A stretch of DNA of 64,000 nt. Source: Arhodomonas aquaeolei DSM 8974 (GTDB lineage Bacteria; Pseudomonadota; Gammaproteobacteria; Nitrococcales; Nitrococcaceae). The number at the start of each line of letters is the position of its first letter. Position 1 is the stretch's first letter. A model generated the notes under the pieces. The model was not told the origin of the DNA, did no database searches, and saw only the letters and a list, made by a program, of their open reading frames with translations. The DNA lies in NCBI RefSeq assembly GCF_000374645.1, contig NZ_KB894813.1, forward strand, positions 54,833 to 118,832. Direction: 5' to 3'. Positions 24,770-33,579 of this stretch are shown here, one piece after another. Made by a program: the position numbers and the translations under genes.

Positions 24770-26857
24770 GTGCCCTCCATGGACACGCCCGATCTCAGGA
24801 GCCCCGAGCTGTACTTCAACCGCCAGCTCAGCCTGCTGGAGTTCAACCGCCGGGTCCTTGAGCAGTCCCGCGATACCACCAATCCGCTGCTGGAACGGGT
24901 CAAGTTCCTCTGTATCGCCAGCAGCAACCTCGACGAGTTCTTCGAGATCCGGGTCGCGGGCCTGAAACAGGCCATGGAGATGGGCGCCTCCCAGTCCGGC
25001 CCGGACAACCGGACCGCGCAGGAGGTGCTGCGCGAGATCGGCGTACGCACCCACGAGATCGTCGCCGAGCAGTACCGCGTGCTCAACGACGAGCTCATCC
25101 CCGCCCTCGACAACGCGGGGATCCGCTTCCTGCGCCGCTCGGAGTGGAGCCGCGAGCAGGCGGCCTGGGTGAAGGACTACTTCTACCATTCGCTGCTCCC
25201 GATCCTCAGCCCCCTCGGGCTCGATCCGGCACACCCGTTCCCGCAGGTGCTCAACAAGAGCCTGAATTTCATCGTGGCCCTGGACGGCAAGGACGCTTTC
25301 GGGCGCAACAGCGGGCTTGCCGTGGTCCAGGCACCGCGGGCACTGCCGCGCATCATCCAGCTCCCGCCGGAGCTCTCCGAGGACGGCGGCTGGGACTTCG
25401 TATTCCTCTCCTCGATCATCCACGCCCACGTCAACGACCTGTTCCCCGGGATGGACGCGCGCGGCTGCTACCAGTTCCGGGTGACGCGCAACAGCGACCT
25501 GTTCGTCGACGAGGAGGAAGTGGACGACCTGCTCCGGGCAATGGAGGGCGAGCTGCCCTCGCGCCGCTACGGCGACGCCGTGCGCCTGGAGGTGGCGGCC
25601 AACTGTCCGGCACACATGTCGGACTACCTGCTCGAGGAGTTCGAGCTGACGCGGGACGACCTCTACCAGGTCAACGGACCGGTGAACCTCAACCGCCTGC
25701 TCGCGGTCTACGACCTCATCGACCGTCCGGAGCTCAAGTACGCCTCATTCACCCCGGGGTTGCCGGCCCAGCTCGCCCACGCCAGCGACCTGTTCAAGGT
25801 CCTCCGCGACCGCGACGTGCTCCTCCACCACCCCTACGAGTCCTTCGCGCCGGTGGTGGAGTTCATCCGCCAGGCGGCATCGGACCCGGAGGTGCTCGCC
25901 ATCAAGCAGACCCTCTACCGCACGGGCCCGGACTCGGTGATCGTGGATCACCTGGTCGCCGCCGCCCGCGCGGGCAAGGAGGTGACCGTGGTGGTGGAGC
26001 TGCGCGCGCGCTTCGACGAGGAAGCGAACATCAAGCTCGCCAACCGCCTCCAGGAGGCCGGCGCGCACGTCGTCTACGGCGTGGTCGGACACAAGACCCA
26101 CGCCAAGATGATCCTGGTCGTGCGCCGCGAGGGCGGCCAGCTGCGCCACTACATGCACCTGGGAACCGGCAACTACCACTCGCGCACGGCGCGGCTGTAC
26201 ACGGACTACGGGCTGTTCACCGCCGACCCGGTGATGGGTGAGGACGTCCACCGGGTGTTCCTGCAGCTCACCAGCCTGGGCAAGGTGAGCACGCTTTCGA
26301 AGCTGCTGGAGTCGCCGTTCACGCTGCACGAGAGCATGCTCGCCAAGATCGAGCGCGAGGCGGCCCATGCCCGCGCCGGACGGCCGGGCCGGATCATCGT
26401 CAAGGTGAATTCACTGGTGGAGTCACGCACCATCCAGGCCCTGTACGCGGCGGCCATGGAGGGCGTGGAGATCGACCTGATCGTGCGCGGGATGTGCTCG
26501 CTGCGCCCCGGCGTGCCAGGCGTGTCCACCAACATCCGCGTGCGCTCGGTGATCGGCCGCTTCCTGGAGCACACCCGGGTGTTCTACTTCGCCAACGGTG
26601 ACGCCCCCGAACTCTACTGCAGCAGCGCCGACTGGATGGAGCGCAACTTCTTCCGCCGGGTGGAGACCTGCTTCCCCATCGTCGACCCGGACCTGCGTCA
26701 GCGCATTCTCGAGGAGCTGCAGTGCTACCTCGAGGACAACTACCAGGCCTGGGAGCTGCAGCCCGACGGCCAGTACCACCGCTGCACGCCGGCCGAAGGC
26801 GAGGCGCCCTACGCCGCGCAGCTCGAGCTGCTGCGCCGCTACAGCGAGGGCGGCTGA
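24770..26857 (+). CDS. ppk1: polyphosphate kinase 1
   Basis: A 695-residue PPK1. The N-terminal domain is FNRQLSLLEFNRRVLEQS with the RVKFLCIASSNLDEFFEIRVAG head; the C-terminal catalytic domains have VTVVVELRARFDEEANI, HLGTGNYHSRTARLYTDYG around the phosphorylated His, and VNSLVESRTIQALYAA. It makes long-chain polyphosphate from ATP reversibly and is often membrane-associated. The GTG at 24770 has GGAG four bases upstream; an ATG three codons later (24779) is an alternative. It converges on ppx, the opposing enzyme, across a hairpin. Confidence 0.96.
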   Translation: MPSMDTPDLRSPELYFNRQLSLLEFNRRVLEQSRDTTNPLLERVKFLCIASSNLDEFFEIRVAGLKQAMEMGASQSGPDNRTAQEVLREIGVRTHEIVAEQYRVLNDELIPALDNAGIRFLRRSEWSREQAAWVKDYFYHSLLPILSPLGLDPAHPFPQVLNKSLNFIVALDGKDAFGRNSGLAVVQAPRALPRIIQLPPELSEDGGWDFVFLSSIIHAHVNDLFPGMDARGCYQFRVTRNSDLFVDEEEVDDLLRAMEGELPSRRYGDAVRLEVAANCPAHMSDYLLEEFELTRDDLYQVNGPVNLNRLLAVYDLIDRPELKYASFTPGLPAQLAHASDLFKVLRDRDVLLHHPYESFAPVVEFIRQAASDPEVLAIKQTLYRTGPDSVIVDHLVAAARAGKEVTVVVELRARFDEEANIKLANRLQEAGAHVVYGVVGHKTHAKMILVVRREGGQLRHYMHLGTGNYHSRTARLYTDYGLFTADPVMGEDVHRVFLQLTSLGKVSTLSKLLESPFTLHESMLAKIEREAAHARAGRPGRIIVKVNSLVESRTIQALYAAAMEGVEIDLIVRGMCSLRPGVPGVSTNIRVRSVIGRFLEHTRVFYFANGDAPELYCSSADWMERNFFRRVETCFPIVDPDLRQRILEELQCYLEDNYQAWELQPDGQYHRCTPAEGEAPYAAQLELLRRYSEGG

Positions 26858-26907
26858 GCGGGCATCGCGGCCACCCTGCCCTGCCATGAGGCGGTTCCGC
26901 CTGGACC

Positions 26908-26940
26908 GGACCGCCGCCGCAGTCCCCGTGGCGGCGGTCC
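26908..26940. terminator. bidirectional hairpin between ppk1 and ppx
   Basis: GGACCGCCGCC with its exact complement, extended inward by two more pairs, 7-base loop. It lies between the convergent stops and has no T-tract. Confidence 0.5.
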
Positions 26941-26947
26941 CGGCGGC

Positions 26948-28453
26948 TCAGCCCCCGACAACCAGCTCCACCCCGGCGGAGGCCAGGTAATCCTGCTCCG
27001 CCGCCAGGTCGGCGGCGGCCAGCGGGTAATCGTCCAGCCAGCCCTCAGGGAAGGTCAGGCGCAGACGGTCGGCGCCCTCCGCCGCGAGGCGGACGGCCGG
27101 CAGCGCCGCCGCGCCCCGCCCGCGGTGCAGGAGCACCGCCAGGCGCAGGAGCACCGCCAGGCCCCGGGCCCGCCGCGCGCGCTCGCCGTGGAGGTCACGG
27201 AAGGCGGACGCCGCGAACTTGCGCCGGTGCACCCTTACCAGGGCGGCGAGCTTGACCTGCTCCTCCCGGGAGAAGCCGGGCATGTCGCTGTAATGCAGGA
27301 TGTAGGCGCCGTGCTTGTGGTATTGGCTGTGGGAGATGTCCAGGCCGACCTCGTGCAGCCAGGCCGCCCAGGCAAGCATGCGCGCCGCGGCGGCGTCCTC
27401 CAGCGCCCATTCGGCCGCCACATCGCACAGCAGCGCCGTGGCGGTACGCTCCACTCGCCGGGCGTGGGCCACGTCCACGTGATAGCGCGCCGCCAGCGCC
27501 TCCACTGTCGCCTCGCGCACGTCCTGGTGGCGGATACGCCCGACCAGATCGTAGAGTACGCCCTCGCGCAAGGCACCGTCGGCGGCCTCCATGCCCTCGA
27601 TCCCCAGGGCCTCGAACACGGCCCCCAGCACCGCGACGCCGCCGGGCAGCACCTGGGCCCGGCGCTGGCTGACACCCTTGAAATCGATATCGTCCAGGCT
27701 GCCGGCCTTGCACAGCGCCTTGGTCAGACGCTGCAGGCCGGCGAAGGTCACAGTGCCGTCGGTCCAGCCCTGCTCGCGCAGCGCGCCGGCGATCGCGCGG
27801 ATGGTGCCGGAGGCACCGACAGCGCGGTCCCAGCCCCGGGCGAGGAAATGCCCCTGCACCGGCTCCAGCTCCATGAGCGCGGCCATCCGCGCCTCCTCCA
27901 TGGCACGCCGGGTGATCCGCCCGTCCGGGAAGAACCGCTGCGTGAAGCTCACGCAGCCCATGTGCAGGCTCTCCATGTAGCCCGGTACCAGCCGCTCACC
28001 CAGTACCAGCTCGGTGCTGCCGCCGCCGATATCCACGACCAGCCGGCGCTCGCCGCCCTCGGCCAGGCTGTGGGCCACGCCGAGATAGATCAGCCGGGCC
28101 TCCTCGAAGCCCGAGATCACCTCGATTTCGTGGCCGAGCAGCGCCTCCGCCTCCTCGACGAAGGCCGTCGCCGCCCGGGCGCTACGCAGGGTGTTGGTCC
28201 CCACGATCCGTACGGCCTCCGGCGGCAATGGCTGGAGCCGTTGACCAAAACGGGCCAGACAGGCGAGCGCGCGTTCGCGTGCGGCCGTGTCCAGCCCCTT
28301 CTCCGCGGTGAGTCCGGCGGCGAGGCGAACGGGTTCACGCAGGCGGTCGAGCACCGTCAGGTGGCCGTCACGCACACGCGCGACCACGAGGTGGAAGCTG
28401 TTGGAGCCGAGGTCCACCGCGGCGACCTCGCGCCGCTCGCCGTTATCCGCCAT
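26948..28453 (-). CDS. ppx: exopolyphosphatase (Ppx/GppA)
   Basis: A 501-residue protein. The ASKHA phosphatase domain has the phosphate-1 motif AAVDLGSNSFHLVVARV and phosphate-2 motif VVDIGGGSTELVLGE; the C-terminal half has an HD-like helical domain with HEVGLDISHSQYHKHGAYI. It hydrolyses terminal phosphate from polyphosphate; activity on pppGpp is possible. The ATG at 28453 overlaps the sixA stop as TGATG. Near the C-terminus an 18-bp tandem duplication gives a repeated LAVLLR/H hexapeptide. Confidence 0.94.
   Translation of the reverse strand: MADNGERREVAAVDLGSNSFHLVVARVRDGHLTVLDRLREPVRLAAGLTAEKGLDTAARERALACLARFGQRLQPLPPEAVRIVGTNTLRSARAATAFVEEAEALLGHEIEVISGFEEARLIYLGVAHSLAEGGERRLVVDIGGGSTELVLGERLVPGYMESLHMGCVSFTQRFFPDGRITRRAMEEARMAALMELEPVQGHFLARGWDRAVGASGTIRAIAGALREQGWTDGTVTFAGLQRLTKALCKAGSLDDIDFKGVSQRRAQVLPGGVAVLGAVFEALGIEGMEAADGALREGVLYDLVGRIRHQDVREATVEALAARYHVDVAHARRVERTATALLCDVAAEWALEDAAAARMLAWAAWLHEVGLDISHSQYHKHGAYILHYSDMPGFSREEQVKLAALVRVHRRKFAASAFRDLHGERARRARGLAVLLRLAVLLHRGRGAAALPAVRLAAEGADRLRLTFPEGWLDDYPLAAADLAAEQDYLASAGVELVVGG
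27127..27162. repeat. 18-bp perfect tandem duplication inside ppx
   Basis: GCAGGAGCACCGCCAGGC occurs twice in direct tandem. It keeps the frame and duplicates six residues (LAVLLR then LAVLLH) of a predicted helix. Confidence 0.85.
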
Positions 28454-28959
28454 CACGTCTCGCCCAACTGCCGGGCGAGACGCGGCGGCAGCAGCCAGCG
28501 CAGCCCACCGCGCCCGGGCGTTGGTACCCCCGGGAAACGCACCAGGGCACTCCCCGCCTTCTTGAGCGGGATCGCCGGCCCCGTCCGGCCCCCGAGTGCC
28601 GAGCCCAGCCACTCGCCGAGATCGGGCTCGTGGCCGACGATGGCGACACCGTCCTCGCCCTGGGCAAGCATCTCGTAGACCGCCGCCTCGCCCGCGCCCG
28701 GCGCCAGGGCCCGCGTCTCGACCAGGCGTGCCTTAGGGAACACCACCGCGAGGAGCTCCGCAGTCTCCACCGCGCGGCGCAGTGGGCTGTGCAGTATCCG
28801 CGCCGGGGGATCGGCGACGCGGGCAAGCCCGGCGGCGACCTCCCGCATCCGGCGGATACCCCGCTCGGTAAGCGCGCGCCGTTCGTCCGTAACGCCGAGC
28901 CGTGCCGCCTCGTCGCGGTCCTCGGCGATGGCGTGGCGGAGCACCAGGACTTCTCGCAT
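28453..28959 (-). CDS. sixA: phosphohistidine phosphatase SixA
   Basis: A 168-residue small histidine phosphatase-superfamily protein with the catalytic LVLRHAIAEDRDEA (RHA motif), RRAVETAELLA and the second catalytic His in VAIVGHEPDLGEWL. SixA removes phosphate from histidine-phosphorylated proteins such as PtsP/NPr of the nitrogen PTS and ArcB in E. coli. Here it is translationally coupled to downstream ppx, a pairing that suggests joint phosphate control but does not prove it. Confidence 0.9.
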   Translation of the reverse strand: MREVLVLRHAIAEDRDEAARLGVTDERRALTERGIRRMREVAAGLARVADPPARILHSPLRRAVETAELLAVVFPKARLVETRALAPGAGEAAVYEMLAQGEDGVAIVGHEPDLGEWLGSALGGRTGPAIPLKKAGSALVRFPGVPTPGRGGLRWLLPPRLARQLGET

Positions 28960-28970
28960 GGATCACGCCC

Positions 28971-30146
28971 TCATCGGTTGAGTGCCTGCATCGCGGCCTC
29001 GAGGCCGTCCGGGGTGAGCGGATACATCCGCTCGCCGATGACCTCGCGGATCATGGTATTGGACTGGGTCGCATCCCAGAACCGGGACGGCTCCGGGTTC
29101 AGCCACACGAGATGCGGGAAGGTATCCACGATCCGCCGCAGCCAGGTCTCGCCGGATTCCTCGTTCCAGTGTTCGACACCAGCCCCGGGGAGCTTTACCT
29201 CGTAGGGGCTCATGGCGGCGTCGCCAACGATGATCACGCGGTAGTCGGGATCGAAGGTGTGCAGGATCTCGTGGGTGGGCACCGCGTCCGCGTGCCGACG
29301 GGTGGCGTCGCGCCAGAGCGTCTCGTAGGGGCAGTTGTGGAAGTAGTAGTAGGTCAGGTGCTTGAACTCGCTGCGTGCCGCCGAGAACAGTGCCTCGCAG
29401 ATCGCGACGTGGTCGTCCATGGACCCGCCGATATCGAAGAACACCAGCACCCGCGCGGCGTTGTGGCGTTCGGGCACCATTCGCAGGTCGAGCTGGCCGC
29501 CGCGGCGCGCGGTGGCGTGGATAGTGTCGTCCAGGTCCAGCTCCTCGCCGGCGCCCTCGCGGGCGAAACGGCGCAGGCGCCGCAGCGCGAGCTTGAGGTT
29601 ACGCGACTCCAGGGCCTGGTCGCCGTCCAGGTTGCGGAAGGTGCGCTGGTCCCAGACCTTCACCGCGCGGCGGTGACGGGAGCGGTCCTGGCCGATGCGC
29701 ACGCCCTCCGGGTTGTAGCCCCAGGCGCCGTAGGGCGAGCGGCCCGCGGTGCCGATCCACTTGTTGCCTCCCTGGTGACGCTCGCTCTGCTCGGCGAGGC
29801 GCTCGCGCAGGGTGCGCATGAGCTCGTCCCAGCCCATGCCCTCCAGCTCGGCCTTCTCCGCTTCGCTCAGGCTCAGCTCCGCCTGGCGCCGCAGCCACTC
29901 CTCGGGAATGTCGGCGCCCAGCGCCGAGGCGATGTCCTCGACGCCGCTGAACCACGCGGAGAAGACCTGATCGAAGCGGTCGAAACGCGTCTCGTCCTTG
30001 ACCAGGCACGCCCGTGCCAGGAAGTAGAAGTCCTCGACGCTGCCCGGCGTGACCCGGGCCTGCAGCGCCTCGAGCAGGGTGAGGAACTCGGTGACACTCA
30101 CCCGCAGCCCCGCCTCGCGCAGCGCCTGCAGGAACGAGATCAGCAT
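28971..30146 (-). CDS. VWA (CoxE-like) protein paired with MoxR ATPase
   Basis: A 391-residue cytoplasmic protein. The N-terminal half is helical (SVTEFLTLLEALQAR); a C-terminal von Willebrand A-like domain has the MIDAS motif VFFDIGGSMDDH followed by VIIVGDAAMSPYE. It follows the MoxR gene by 14 bp. MoxR/VWA pairs act as chaperone-like machines that activate metalloenzymes or complexes; the client here is not apparent. The start at 30146 has GGAGGGG upstream. Confidence 0.85.
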   Translation of the reverse strand: MLISFLQALREAGLRVSVTEFLTLLEALQARVTPGSVEDFYFLARACLVKDETRFDRFDQVFSAWFSGVEDIASALGADIPEEWLRRQAELSLSEAEKAELEGMGWDELMRTLRERLAEQSERHQGGNKWIGTAGRSPYGAWGYNPEGVRIGQDRSRHRRAVKVWDQRTFRNLDGDQALESRNLKLALRRLRRFAREGAGEELDLDDTIHATARRGGQLDLRMVPERHNAARVLVFFDIGGSMDDHVAICEALFSAARSEFKHLTYYYFHNCPYETLWRDATRRHADAVPTHEILHTFDPDYRVIIVGDAAMSPYEVKLPGAGVEHWNEESGETWLRRIVDTFPHLVWLNPEPSRFWDATQSNTMIREVIGERMYPLTPDGLEAAMQALNR

Positions 30147-30160
30147 GATGCCCCTCCGGC

Positions 30161-31009
30161 TCAGCCCTGCCGGCGACGGCGGGCCATGAACATCAGCCGC
30201 TCGAACAGCTGGGTGTCCTGCTCGTTCTTCAGCAGCGCCCCGTACAGCGGCGGCAGGGTCTTCTCCTGGTTGCTCTCGCGCAGCACCGAGGCATCCACGT
30301 CCTCGGCCATCAGCAGCTTGAGCCAGTCCAGCAGCTCCGAGGTCGAGGGCCGCTTCTTCACGCCGGGCATCTCGCGCAGGCCGAAGAACAGCTCCAGGGC
30401 CTCGCGCACCAGGCCGCCCTTGAGGCCCGGGAAGTGCACCTGGACGATGCGCTCCATGGTCTCCCGGTCGGGGAAGCTGATGTAGTGGAAAAAGCACCGG
30501 CGCAGGAAGGCGTCCGGCAGCTCCTTCTCGTTGTTGCTGGTGATGATGATCACCGGGCGGTGACGGGCGGTCACCGTCTGCTGCGTCTCGTAGACGTGGA
30601 ACTCCATGCGGTCGAGCTCACGCAGCAGGTCATTGGGGAACTCGATGTCCGCCTTGTCGATCTCGTCGATGAGCAGCACCGGCGGCCGCTCCGACTCGAA
30701 GGCGCGCCAGACCGGGCCCGGGACAATGTAGTTGGCGATGTCGTGGACCCGCTCGTCACCGAGCTGGGAGTCGCGCAGGCGCGAGACCGCGTCGTACTCG
30801 TAGAGCCCCTGCTGGGCCTTGGACGTCGACTTGATGTGCCACTCGTAGTACGGCATTCCCAGCGCCGTCGCCACCTCCTCGGCGAGCAGCGTCTTGCCGG
30901 TACCCGGCTCGCCCTTGATCAGCAGCGGGCGCTTGAGCGTGGCGGCGGCGTTGACCGCCATGGTGAGGTCGCCGGTGGCGACGTAGCGTTCGGAACCCTC
31001 GAAGCGCAT
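30161..31009 (-). CDS. MoxR-family AAA+ ATPase
   Basis: A 282-residue AAA+ protein with Walker A GEPGTGKT (residues 33-40), Walker B VLLIDEIDKAD, sensor-1 IIITSNNEKELPDAFLRR and the MoxR-type insert. It probably remodels a partner with the VWA protein encoded next to it. The ATG at 31009 has GAGGGGG upstream with 9-nt spacing; a longer frame upstream is Pro/Arg-rich and unlikely. It lies about 77 bp downstream of orn. Confidence 0.92.
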   Translation of the reverse strand: MRFEGSERYVATGDLTMAVNAAATLKRPLLIKGEPGTGKTLLAEEVATALGMPYYEWHIKSTSKAQQGLYEYDAVSRLRDSQLGDERVHDIANYIVPGPVWRAFESERPPVLLIDEIDKADIEFPNDLLRELDRMEFHVYETQQTVTARHRPVIIITSNNEKELPDAFLRRCFFHYISFPDRETMERIVQVHFPGLKGGLVREALELFFGLREMPGVKKRPSTSELLDWLKLLMAEDVDASVLRESNQEKTLPPLYGALLKNEQDTQLFERLMFMARRRRQG

Positions 31010-31086
31010 CGGTGCGTTCCCCCTCTGGGGCGCCGCGCCCGGCGGGCGCCGGCGCATGGTGACGGTCGGGCGTGCCCGGAGCGGCG

Positions 31087-31653
31087 TCAGTAGCCGTCCT
31101 CGTCCCGGGGCACGCAGAGGAAGTGCTCGCGGTAATAACGCAGCTCGGCGATGGAATCGCGGATGTCATCCATGGCCAGGTGCGAACTGCGCTTGCTGAA
31201 TCCGTTCAGGATCTCCGGCGTCCACCGCCGCGCGAGCTCCTTGAGTGTGCTCACGTCCAGGTTGCGGTAGTGGAAGTAGGTCTCGAGCTCCGGCATGCAG
31301 CGGTGCAGGAAGCGCCGGTCCTGGCAGATGCTGTTGCCGCACATCGGCGAGACGCCGGCGGGCACCCACTGGCGCAGGAACGCCAGGGTCTCCGCCTCCG
31401 CTTCGGCCTCGTCCACCGAGCTCTGGCGCACCCGGTCGGTCAGCCCGGAGCTGCCGTGCTGGCGGGTGTTCCACTCGTCCATGGCGTTGAGGACCTCATC
31501 GCTCTGGTGGATCGCGAGCACCGGGCCCTCGGCGAGGATGTTCAGGGTCCGGTCGGTGACGATCGTGGCGATCTCGATGATGTGGTCCCGGTCGGTGTCC
31601 AGACCGGTCATCTCCAGATCGATCCAGATGAGGTTGTCCGGGGAGTGCGGCAT
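31087..31653 (-). CDS. orn: oligoribonuclease
   Basis: A 188-residue DEDDh 3'-5' exonuclease: [10 protein letters not shown] (Asp12, Glu14), SICQDRRFL and the final [18 protein letters not shown]. It degrades two- to five-nucleotide RNAs, including pGpG from c-di-GMP turnover, in the cytoplasm. The ATG at 31653 gives the family N-terminus. It is divergent from rsgA, the usual orn/rsgA arrangement of gammaproteobacteria. Confidence 0.96.
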   Translation of the reverse strand: MPHSPDNLIWIDLEMTGLDTDRDHIIEIATIVTDRTLNILAEGPVLAIHQSDEVLNAMDEWNTRQHGSSGLTDRVRQSSVDEAEAEAETLAFLRQWVPAGVSPMCGNSICQDRRFLHRCMPELETYFHYRNLDVSTLKELARRWTPEILNGFSKRSSHLAMDDIRDSIAELRYYREHFLCVPRDEDGY

Positions 31654-31743
31654 GCCTGATTCCCGTGGTCCGCGCGAATTGTGCCGCATTCTATCAGAGG
31701 CTATCCTGCGGTGCCGGCCGCGGGGCGACGGTTGCTGGAGGCG

Positions 31744-32640
31744 ATGAGCGGAAACACAACAGCGCGCGTGGTCGTGAGCTACGGCCGGGAGGTCATCGTC
31801 GAGACCGGCGACGGTGAGCTGCTCGCCTGCCTGATGCGCCGCCGCACCAACGCCCGCCCCGTGTGCGGCGACCGCGTGCGCGTCGCGCACACCGACGGCG
31901 GTGGCGTGATCGAGGCGGTCGTGCCCCGGGAGAGCGTTATCGAACGCGGCGATTTCCGCGGCCGTCCGCGGCCGCTCGTGGCCAATGTCGACCGCCTCGT
32001 GATCGTGCTCGCCGATCCCCCCGGCCTCGAGCGCCTGCTCCTCGACCGCTATCTCGTGCTCGCCGCCCATGCGGACGTCGCGCCCCTGCTGGTGGTGAAC
32101 AAGGCCGACGCCCTGGACGACGCGGCGCGCGGCCGGGTCGAGGCGACGCTCGCCTTCTACCGTGATGAGCTCGGGCTGACACCGCTGTACGTCAGCGCGC
32201 GCTCCGGCGAGGGGCTGGAGGCATTGCGCACCGCCCTAGCCGGCCACACCGCGATACTCGTAGGGCACTCGGGGGTGGGCAAGTCCTCGCTCATCAACGC
32301 CCTGCTCCCAGAGCTCGCGCTGCGCATCGGGGCGCTCTCCGCGGCGAGCGGACAGGGCCGCCACACCACCACCGCGACCACCCTCTTTCCGCTGCCGGAC
32401 GGCGGCGCGATCATCGATTCCCCGGGGGTGCGCACCCTGCGTCTGGACCACGTGCCCGCGGCGACGGTGCTCACCGCGTTTCCGGAGGTGGCACGGCATG
32501 CCGGGCGCTGCCGCTTCAACGACTGCCGTCATGCCGGCGAGCCCGGCTGTGCGGTGGCCGCCGCGCGGGAGCGCGGCGAGATCGCACCGGAACGGCTCGA
32601 AACCCTGGCAGTGCTGCTCGCGGAGGCCGGGGACGGCTGA
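31744..32640 (+). CDS. rsgA: small ribosomal subunit biogenesis GTPase RsgA
   Basis: A 298-residue circularly permuted GTPase. An N-terminal OB domain is followed by G4 (VVNKADAL), G1 ([12 protein letters not shown]) and G3 (DSPGVR), then a C-terminal zinc knuckle [14 protein letters not shown]. It assists late maturation of the 30S subunit. The ATG at 31744 gives MSGNTTAR with GGAG close upstream. It converges with recR, nine bases between stops. Confidence 0.95.
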   Translation: MSGNTTARVVVSYGREVIVETGDGELLACLMRRRTNARPVCGDRVRVAHTDGGGVIEAVVPRESVIERGDFRGRPRPLVANVDRLVIVLADPPGLERLLLDRYLVLAAHADVAPLLVVNKADALDDAARGRVEATLAFYRDELGLTPLYVSARSGEGLEALRTALAGHTAILVGHSGVGKSSLINALLPELALRIGALSAASGQGRHTTTATTLFPLPDGGAIIDSPGVRTLRLDHVPAATVLTAFPEVARHAGRCRFNDCRHAGEPGCAVAAARERGEIAPERLETLAVLLAEAGDG

Positions 32641-32649
32641 GGCCGGCGG

Positions 32650-33249
32650 TCAGTCGTAGCGTCGCCGTCCCGCGAAGGCGTGGGAGAGCGTACCCGCGTC
32701 AACGTACTCCAGCTCGCCGCCCAGCGGCACACCGTGGGCGATGCGGCTGACGTTCACGCCGTGACCGTGGGCCATCTCCGCGAGGTAGTGGGCGGTGGCC
32801 TCGCCCTCGACGGTGGGATTGGTCGCGAGGATGATCTCGCGCACGCCGCCGTCGGCGAAGCGGCCTTCGAGCACGTCCAGGCCCAGCTCCTCGGGGCCGA
32901 TGCCGTCCAGCGGCGAGAGCTGGCCCTTGAGCACGAAGTACAGGCCGCCGTAGTCGGTGGCCTCCTCCAGCGCATAGACATCCGCCGGGTTCTCGACGAT
33001 ACAGAGCACGCCGTGGTCGCGGCGGGTGCTCGCGCACAGGGCGCACACCCGCTCCTCGGTGAGAATGCGGCAGTGCTCGCACTCGCCCACGCGGTCCGCC
33101 GCCGCGGTGACGGCGGCCGCGATCCGGCGGGCGGCATCACGGTCACGCTGGAGCAGGTGCAGCGCCATGCGCTGCGCCGAACGGGGACCTACCCCGGGCA
33201 GCTCGCGCAGCGCGTCCATGAGCTCCGAGACGAGGGGCGAGAAGCTCAT
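32650..33249 (-). CDS. recR: recombination protein RecR
   Basis: A 199-residue protein with helix-hairpin-helix ([17 protein letters not shown]), a four-Cys zinc finger ([16 protein letters not shown]), a Toprim domain ([14 protein letters not shown]) and the C-terminal [17 protein letters not shown]. It works with RecF and RecO in loading RecA at gaps. It is the last gene of dnaX-ybaB-recR, four bases after ybaB. Confidence 0.96.
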   Translation of the reverse strand: MSFSPLVSELMDALRELPGVGPRSAQRMALHLLQRDRDAARRIAAAVTAAADRVGECEHCRILTEERVCALCASTRRDHGVLCIVENPADVYALEEATDYGGLYFVLKGQLSPLDGIGPEELGLDVLEGRFADGGVREIILATNPTVEGEATAHYLAEMAHGHGVNVSRIAHGVPLGGELEYVDAGTLSHAFAGRRRYD

Positions 33250-33253
33250 CGGC

Positions 33254-33574
33254 TCAGAACGGGAGGTTCATCCCCGGGGGCAGGCCCATGCCCTCGGTGA
33301 AGCCTTCCATCTTCTCCTTGCTCACCCGCTCGAGCTTCTGGGCGGCATCGTTGAAGGCCGCCGCGACCAGGTCCTCGACCATCTCGCGATCGTCGTAGAC
33401 GCTCTCGTCGATACTCACCCGGCGAACCTCGTGGCGCCCGGTCATGACCACCTGGACCATGCCGCCGCCGGCCTCGCCGGTGATCTCCATGTGCTGAAGC
33501 TCCTCCTGGGCTTTCTGGAGCTTCTCCTGCATCTGCTGGGCCTGCTTCATCAGGTTCCCGATGCCACCCTTCAT
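33254..33574 (-). CDS. ybaB: nucleoid-associated protein, YbaB/EbfC family
   Basis: A 106-residue dimeric DNA-binding protein: a helical N-terminus ([19 protein letters not shown]), then [23 protein letters not shown]. The canonical position between dnaX and recR and the normal length support the call. AGGAG precedes the ATG. Confidence 0.95.
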   Translation of the reverse strand: MKGGIGNLMKQAQQMQEKLQKAQEELQHMEITGEAGGGMVQVVMTGRHEVRRVSIDESVYDDREMVEDLVAAAFNDAAQKLERVSKEKMEGFTEGMGLPPGMNLPF

Positions 33575-33579
33575 TGCCG

